In this document: positions 57,701 through 64,000 of the stretch, one piece after another | Position numbering within the stretch: the stretch's first letter is position 1 | Layout: each line of letters starts with the position of its first letter | NCBI GenBank assembly: GCA_037043015.1 | Contig: CM073327.1 | Location: 6,492,727 to 6,556,726, forward strand | Source of the DNA: Bryum argenteum | Taxonomy: Eukaryota > Streptophyta > Bryopsida > Bryales > Bryaceae | Length of the DNA stretch: 64,000 nt | Reading direction: 5' to 3' | Notes under the pieces: model-generated | Databases searched by the model: none | Told to the model about the DNA's origin: nothing | The model's input: only the letters and a program-made list of their open reading frames with translations | Position numbers and translations under genes: made by a program

Positions 57701-59837
57701 TTAGAAGTTCGGACTTCACTGGGTTCCAGAACATGGTGATTGAGACGGGCATTTACTTGGACGTTGAACTTTGGAAACTTCCGTGTGGTTGGAGCAGGTT
57801 GTGGCGTCTTACTTTCCTGTAGGACAATGTATTGAAGCATTGAGGATAATGTGCCATTCTTTGTTTGGAGCTACGTTCGAGCAAGTACCTTTATCTCCTG
57901 GAGAAGCATGGCATCCGGCCGTTCAAAAAATGTCTCTGCGACACCCTTCTGAGGTATTTAAGTACATGACTCCATCACCTGGGCTAGACGTATAGGGTGC
58001 AGCCATCACATTATCACATGAAAGTTGACTGATCTGCTGCTGCATTGAAGTTCAATTATATGTAAGGCTACAGATGAGGGAATCTGCAAGAATCACACTT
58101 CTGCTTGGAGTCACATCCTTCAGTGCTCTCGAAGGGCTATTCTGAGCCTTGCCATTACTTCTGCAGGGTGATCTTGGACATTTATACTTGGATCTATATG
58201 CACGTCCTGGAAAATTCCCTGGTTGTGCCCATTTCACATTGAAAGGCTGTCGGAGGATATCTGACTCTGAGTACCAACTCCCAGTACGTTCACTGTACTC
58301 TTTGTTTTCAAATTGTCTCGTAATGTTTTGCCAGTAGCTTCCATCCGACATTGCTGTGTGCCACTCTGTGTGTAAGCTCCTATTATCTCTTTGGAGGTCC
58401 TGTGTGCTATTGAGGCACTTGCTCCACTTCAAGTTTTGATCAAAGAGACACCGATGGACTTATGGCCGTCGTCTGCGCAGGTTGTAGCTTTAGCATGCAA
58501 TTTTGCCGCTCCCGACGGAAACACACCTCCAATTCTGAATCATTGGGAAGTAGAAACTTTGTTTCATGAATTTGGCCACGCACTACACTCCTTACTTTCT
58601 CGTACAGTACGTTGCCTCTCCTGACCATTGGATTCTTAGAAACATGTGGAGCTAGTATGTCTTTGAGTTGGATCCAAGTTCTTATCGTCCGCTTTTGAGT
58701 ACTACCTTGTTTTCTGCTAGACGTTCCAAGTTCTCATATGCAGTACATTCCTAGTTCTGTCTATAACTTAGATCTTATGCTATCCACTCCGTTGGTTACA
58801 GGAATTCCAGCACTTTTCTGGTACACGTACTGTGCTCGATTTCTCAGAGACTCCTTCGCAGTTGTTTGAGTAAGTACTGTTGATTTAGATCAGACTGCTG
58901 CACTGTCAATATCAAGTGGAAGTGTTGTCTGTGAGATCTCTGCCTGGAGTATTGCTCTTTTCTTGAGGTATACGACTCCTAATTCTATGTGACATAAATA
59001 TACAGGTACTATGCTTGGGACTACCGGTTACTCAGTCAATTTGGAAGACACTATCTTACGGGGGAAATAATTCCCGAGAAGATGGTCGCATCCATGAATG
59101 AAGCCAAGCGGATGCTAGCTGCTACTGAAATTCAACGCCAGGTTAAGACTCGCTACTAAGACGTTCGACATGTTAATTGACCATCTCCAGTCACAAGTAT
59201 CCTTTGTAGCAGGACTGAATGTAAAATGTGACCAGTTTTTGAGATAAGACTGAAAGGCTATGCTGCAGGTGTTGTATGCTCTTATCGATATGACTTTGTT
59301 CGGTAAGCAACCACTGCCAGCCAAGGATACCACGGCAGTAATAGCAGAATTGAAGCTAAAGCACACGGGAGTGAGACATGTTGAAGGCACTCATTGGCAT
59401 ACTCGGTTTAACCATCTCGTTAGCTACGGTGCCGGTATGCCTCTATCCGTTATCTTTATGTGCTGTAGGTAGACATATCACATGTAACAAGTACTCAAAC
59501 AACTGCTATGGGTAGACATCTTAGATACGAAACAACTTATGCTCGATGCTGTTTAAATCGAAAAGATGTGTTTGGGTGTCTGAATGCAGGTTATTATGGC
59601 TACTTGTACGCAAGATGCTTTGCAGCCAGCATATGGCACAGGCACTGTAAAGAGAACCCGTTAGAGGTATCAACAGGAGACAATCTGCGCAAAGGTTTTC
59701 TGATGCATGGAGGAGCCAAAGATCCGTCAAGAATGATGAAAGACCTTCTCGGCGATGATGCTTTGGTGTACTTAACTGCTGGTGTTCGTCCCTGCACTGA
59801 GCAACTCCTCGCAGACATCGGACTCGTGGCCCAGTGA
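54776..59837 (+). CDS. MIP: mitochondrial intermediate peptidase (M3 metallopeptidase), 17 exons
   Basis: Seventeen exons join in frame to 772 residues: 54776-55113, 55261-55342, 55482-55534, 55686-55740, 55892-56033, 56276-56330, 56454-56685, 56853-56948, 57069-57188, 57434-57562, 57798-57953, 58167-58283, 58481-58606, 58802-58869, 59006-59141, 59269-59434, 59590-59837. All introns are GT-AG. The zinc site HEFGH (His554, Glu555, His558) and the third ligand Glu583 in SETPSQLFEYYAWDYR, 25 residues on, are intact. GTHWHTRFNHLVSYGAG near the end is typical of the family. M3A peptidases of this type remove an octapeptide from partly processed precursors in the mitochondrial matrix. The start is the first ATG after an in-frame TAA (54755). 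The ATG at residue 9 (MQSRRAAKGL, basic) is an alternative. The N-terminal 70 residues are not conserved and may be the targeting sequence. Length and motifs indicate a working gene. It converges with the TAR gene. Confidence 0.93.
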
Positions 59838-61323
59838 GGAATTCCAGCTGCTGCTAGTTTGACTTACCGGAGGTGTTTGTTTTCAGATAAGTTGGGTTGA
59901 ATCTGCGAAGCTTTTGAGGGTGGTAGAGTCTTCGGCATAACAGCCACTTGTATGGCAGTCTATTTTGTCATGGCCTACAAGTAGATTTGAGGCAGTCTTG
60001 TATGATTCATATGGCGCTCAGTATCCAATCTAGTTTTCGAAAACCGAATTTTGAGATCTTGACTACTTTGTGCATAAGCGCTTTGGTAATATGTTCTGAT
60101 AAATTTCGTCTGTCTAGTTCGATTGATGAATGCTCGCAACAGTAACTGCTTTTCAACTGAGTGACCTCGCTGCTGGAAATAAATGATAGCTCACAACAGT
60201 GGATGTAGCTGGACCGAAATTCTGTAAAGTATTTTCTTCTTAGTGAAATGATAGAATCTATCTCACAATGAATTTCTCAAGTAGTCGATTATGTGATTGA
60301 TATACAAAACCTAGATTGATTCCCATTATGTTGTATATGATTGTACACTGGAAGTTGTTGTAGAATACTAGGTAAGAGAAAATATAGCATTTGTAAAATA
60401 GTCATTTCCTTAATGCAACCGAATCAAAATAATCCTCATACTTAAGAGTGTTTGAGGTACAAAGAGGCCACTAGGAGTATGCTGAAAACAGATGGGAAAT
60501 TGTCTTGTGGAATATGGTCAATACAATGGAAGCCTTCAAGTATGACCAATGGTTGATCTCTAAACCCTTGAGAGCATCCTCAGTCGGCCTGTCTTGGCCC
60601 ATGCCAATGGTATCTGGCGGGGGCAGCATCTCACGGCGCGGGCGAGTGGGCACGCTTTCCCGCCCGTTACCAAGCGGCTCCCTCCAAACCAGCTCCCGCT
60701 CTCGTCACATTTTTCCTCTTTGCCCCAAAACTACTTGTACTTGTCATGTTTTTTTGTCATGTTTTCCATAGTTTGTACCTTGAAATCACTCAACATACTT
60801 AACGTTGAACATACTTAACGTTGGGGAATGTCCTGTTCGCGCCCTTCCCGCTTTGTCTCGCAATCTGGGTTTCCCGAGGGATCAAAGACTCGAGCTCTGC
60901 CATACTCAACAAGTCCGAGCTACTTCTCTTGGAAAACAACAAGTGACTCAAAGAAAGTATATGCAGTGAACAGTGCTTACTCAAACACACTCACAGAAAC
61001 AGTGGTACACATATATAACAAAAATAACATTCTTTGAATTATGTTTCAACAATCGTTGAAACCCGATAAACAATCTGATGAAGACTCCCTCCAGTGGTGG
61101 TTGATTCAACGATCACCTTGAATCTGTCTACATGAGGGAGCTTAACAAAATCCAAACATCCATCTCCCTTCCGCCACAAATTTGACAGTTATATGATGTG
61201 TCCAACGATAGTTAGACACAGTCTCACGTTCTATGCACAGTCACATGCAGTAATTGAGCATCTATCCAATGAATCCTGACGATTAAGAATGCAATGATAG
61301 TGGTGATAAGAGTTGACAGAAGT
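59838..61323. other. intergenic region between convergent genes
   Basis: The first few hundred bases are probably the 3' untranslated region of the peptidase (AATAAATGA near 60177 could serve as a polyadenylation signal). The rest holds short frames without recognisable domains, and a GC-rich patch at 60590-60720. Confidence 0.5.
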
Positions 61324-64000
61324 TCAAGAGTCAACTAGTTTGGTGAGGTGAGCAATCATGTTGTCGAAATCTGAGTCCCGTTTCAGCAACGACAAGCGGA
61401 CGTAACTAGCACTAGAGCCAGATTCGTCTCCTGGTCGTCCTGTTACACCGGCTGCCTCAAAAACTGCAGTACAGTTCGCATCTTGCTTGTAATTGCAATG
61501 AATCCATGCGTAGCCTGCACACTCAATATTCAATGTCAAGTCTCGGCACCTCAAGCTTGTGAGCGTCCATGTGAGCATTATTCCTTTCACCGGTATTGCC
61601 ATTTTAATATGGAATATAGGGTTACACATTTCTATGTAAGTTCGACCATCTTTGTTGTAAGGTTCACAGAATCACAGTCTAGAGTAGTTTTTCTTCCTCT
61701 TCCTCCCTTTACTTCCACCTTCTTTCAGCCATTTTTGTTTTGATGAATTGCATTGAGTTTATAAGGAGTGAGAACCTGGAGAAGGGTCGGAGACGTGCTT
61801 GAAGAAACTGCAGTAGCCAGACTTGATGACCTGGAGCGAGAATCGATCCGACTTTTGAAAGACAGCATTCAATCGGACCCAGCGCGACCTCAAAATCTCG
61901 TAACCGAAGTGGAAGAGTCCTTTGTTGCCCGGATTCTTTCCCTCCGAGTAGCTCGCCAACACGGCGCGCATGAGCTGTGTGGCTCGAAGTTGCGTGTCAT
62001 GCGATACCCCGATCGTGTTCTTGAACACGTACTGTACCACATTTGTATACAATTCATAGTCCTTCAAGATCACCCACCTGCGCAATTGCCAGACACAAAG
62101 CTTACAAAAAATGAACACTCAGAAGAAACGGAAACCTCACATTGATAGAGCACTCATTGATCTATCCTTATATGTACACAAGCACCAATGGTGGAACACT
62201 ACTAACTCCTGTTTGAATGAACATTGCCTGATCACTAGTGCCAAAAAGACAACAAACATGTCATCCCCTTTGAGGATACTCACACAACAAGGATCTTGAA
62301 CCTTATAACAGTTGAAGTGGGACTAGTTTATAGACATATTGATCCAAAACAAACATGACAGAATGAAATCATGTGGAGTGAGGCTTATTGTGGTTTTTTG
62401 ATGCTGCTCAATTTTGCTCTGAATTTCGAGAATCTGCTTCTCAAAATCCTCCATCTTTATGAAGCCATTTTCCAACATAGACGACCATTGAGATTCAGAG
62501 TGTAAATTCGATAATGAATATCAAAAGGGAAGATTGGATCATACCCCAGGCGGCTCCCAGCATGGCCGGTAATTTTGGACAAAGTGAACAACATGATGTC
62601 GTGGTCGGAGGGGTTCGTCATCGGTGTGAGGTGAGGCCAATAATAAGCATGGTCGTATACAACAGGGCCACTCACATTCTTTGGCACTTCCTGAATCTGA
62701 CCAGTTGGATTGTTCGGCGAGGCTATGATTTCAATCTCAAGCCCTCTATCGTTACCAGTGATGCGAGCAGGCTCGCCTGCAAACGTGTAGAGAGGTGAAG
62801 AGAATAACTCCGTTTGGCTCTTGTATGACTGCAAACACAATTGAGAATCGCATCATGTTTTGTTCATGCAAGTCTCTCTCTATTCAAGTCTCTCTCTAAA
62901 CTTATGGTGCAGGAACGGGTTTGCGTACGTTGTAATATGGTGCTTTGGCTACGACAGGAGTCACTCTCCCGGCGTCCTGGACAGCGAGCGAGTGAATTAC
63001 GGCGTTGATGAGTTGCATCGACCCTGTCCCGATTGCAATGTACCGGCCCTCCGTGACCGCGTTCCCTGCCAGGGCGTGCATGCCCCTGATGGCTGCCTCG
63101 AGCGCCTCTGTGCAGAAATCTGTGAAATCACCGTCCCTTGGTAGATAGCCTATTCGGTACCACCCTGGAATTACTGTCGTTCCCATCTCTGGATTCGCCC
63201 TCCAGTACGGCTCAAACAACAGGGGATTGCCACTGTGTCAACATGGAACCCCATATAGTTAGCCATCTCGGTGAGTGTGTGTGACGGGAACGAAAACCAT
63301 CTCTGTAACATGCAAGGCTCTCTCTATGAAATTTCTCTCTAGACATAAATTTCACTTCTCAGCCGTCTCAGTAGGCCGTGTGTGACACGAAAGATGCAGG
63401 AGCACATGACACCTCTGCAGAATGCAAGTCTTTCTCCATGCAAGTCTCTCTCTAAACTGATTTTCCACTTCTCTTTCCGTTCCTCCGTGATAGACGAGTG
63501 CTGCACCCCGTGAATTGTACACCTCTCCTACATTTTCTCCATAAATCGTACACTGATATAAGCACTCTACCCAGTTGTCAGCTAAAAGAGGGTGCCCTAT
63601 TCGAATTTGCAAGAAAGCAAGATGTGCAAGTCTCTCTCTAAACTTCTACTTCGCCATTCTTCGTCATTGATTATGAAACACAGCGACGGTGCCAAATTTG
63701 TGACCACAAATTGCTACATTTTCTCATTCATCATACACTGGGTTAAGCACTCCACCCACTTGCGAGCTAAAAGAGGGTACCCTCCTCGAATCTGCTGGAA
63801 ATACCAAAAGAAGCACGAGCAAGATAAGCAAGTGTCTCTCTTCGCCATGAACTCCGAAACAAAACGAGGGTACAAGAAAGATGTTCACTTCAGGTACACA
63901 AGATGCTTTTCCTCGAGTAAGAAGGGAAAGAGAGTGGGCAACCTGTCGGCATTTGAAGCGCAATTCGGCACAACGACAGAGCAATCTGGACCCGTGAAGC
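61324..64000 (-). CDS. tryptophan aminotransferase-related protein (EGF-alliinase / Alliinase_C), 5' end off the window
   Basis: Five minus-strand exons join in frame: 64000-63943 (partial), 63232-62929, 62828-62545, 62077-61776, 61514-61324. The first visible residues FTGPDCSVVVPNC are the end of the EGF-like alliinase N-terminal domain. NADS|GNPLLFEPYW opens the PLP-dependent Alliinase_C fold. Family motifs follow: GNAVTEGRYIAIGTGSMQL, SPNNPTG, YDHAYYWPH and LFTLSKITGHAGSRLG, with the PLP lysine at 62574-62576. The end is SYVRLSLLKRDSDFD. Enzymes of this family include TAA1/TAR, which convert tryptophan to indole-3-pyruvate for auxin synthesis, and C-S lyases (alliinases). The EGF domain points to the TAR2-4/alliinase branch, so the substrate is uncertain. 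About 379 residues are visible with no break. The signal peptide and the first EGF residues must lie beyond 64000. Confidence 0.92.
63233..63942. repeat. repeat-rich first visible intron of the TAR gene
   Basis: Two similar blocks lie at about 63541-63625 and 63721-63800, sharing GCTAAAAGAGGGTGCCCT-type sequence. TGCAAGTCTCTCTCTAAAC recurs at 63423-63450 and 63627-63645, and in the next intron near 62870-62900. The blocks keep an open frame on the minus strand (PLLADNWVECL / PLLARKWVECL), but the flanking exon junctions show they are intronic. Confidence 0.6.

Noticed and set aside
60505-60818. Small genes downstream of the peptidase
   Set aside because: Short overlapping frames in a GC-rich patch without domain, splice or start context.
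63724-63984. Minus-strand 86-codon frame with a leucine-rich stretch, suggesting a secreted protein
   Set aside because: It overlaps the EGF-end exon of the TAR gene in a different frame and then runs into the intron. Exon junctions explain the region better.

Overview
This window looks like nuclear DNA of a land plant. It holds an intact, 17-exon mitochondrial intermediate peptidase gene and most of an EGF-alliinase / tryptophan-aminotransferase-related (TAR) gene, a family known from plants. Introns have plain GT-AG borders, and Stowaway-type, PIF-type and SINE-like repeats are present. Both proteins read as somewhat divergent from the flowering-plant versions I know, so a non-seed plant is possible, but I cannot fix the lineage. 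The sequence is AT-rich and most of it is repeat-derived.

Layout. 1-25 kb: gene-poor. It carries many small inverted-repeat elements, above all a family of TTAA-flanked elements with CCCCTAAA ends at about 1, 5.5-6.6, 12.3, 17.7, 18-20 and 23.2-24.1 kb (another copy at 50.1 kb). It also holds several hairpins or foldbacks (5.2, 12.15, 15.0, 15.84-16.2 kb), a degenerate tandem array (16.4-17.0 kb), a 65-bp tandem repeat (22.0 kb) and a doubtful minus-strand gene (12.9-15.7 kb). 25.5-26.6 kb: a two-exon reading frame with two SIN3-type PAH repeats. 29.1-30.4 kb: the C-terminal half of a Rab8/RABE-type GTPase gene that kept its intron.

33-53.6 kb: a nest of mobile elements. A decayed Helitron carries a DUF6570-like region, a Rep (Helitron_like_N) domain, a PIF1-type helicase and a C48/Ulp1-type protease. 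It is present as a truncated copy (33.1-34.4 kb) and a longer copy (40.2-53.5 kb). The longer copy is interrupted by a 405-bp insert, a 730-bp SINE-containing insert with an 8-bp target duplication, a 6.35-kb Ty3/gypsy chromovirus with a TCTAG target duplication, a TTAA element and a second SINE. Between the copies lie a multi-part minus-strand reading frame of unknown function (37.8-39.9 kb), a SINE and an unrecognised gene fragment.

53.6-64 kb: the genic end. The peptidase gene (+) and the TAR gene (-) converge, with about 1.5 kb between their stop codons. The TAR gene runs off the right edge.

The most interesting signals are: (1) a heat-shock-element-like array in the chromovirus LTRs, followed by a TATA box and a hairpin that differs between the two LTRs by a compensatory base pair; (2) the TTAA-flanked family, whose target duplication is supported by a Helitron reading frame that rejoins when the element is removed; (3) the duplicated PAH frame, the unknown 37.8-39.9 kb frame and the miRNA-like hairpin at 12.15 kb.
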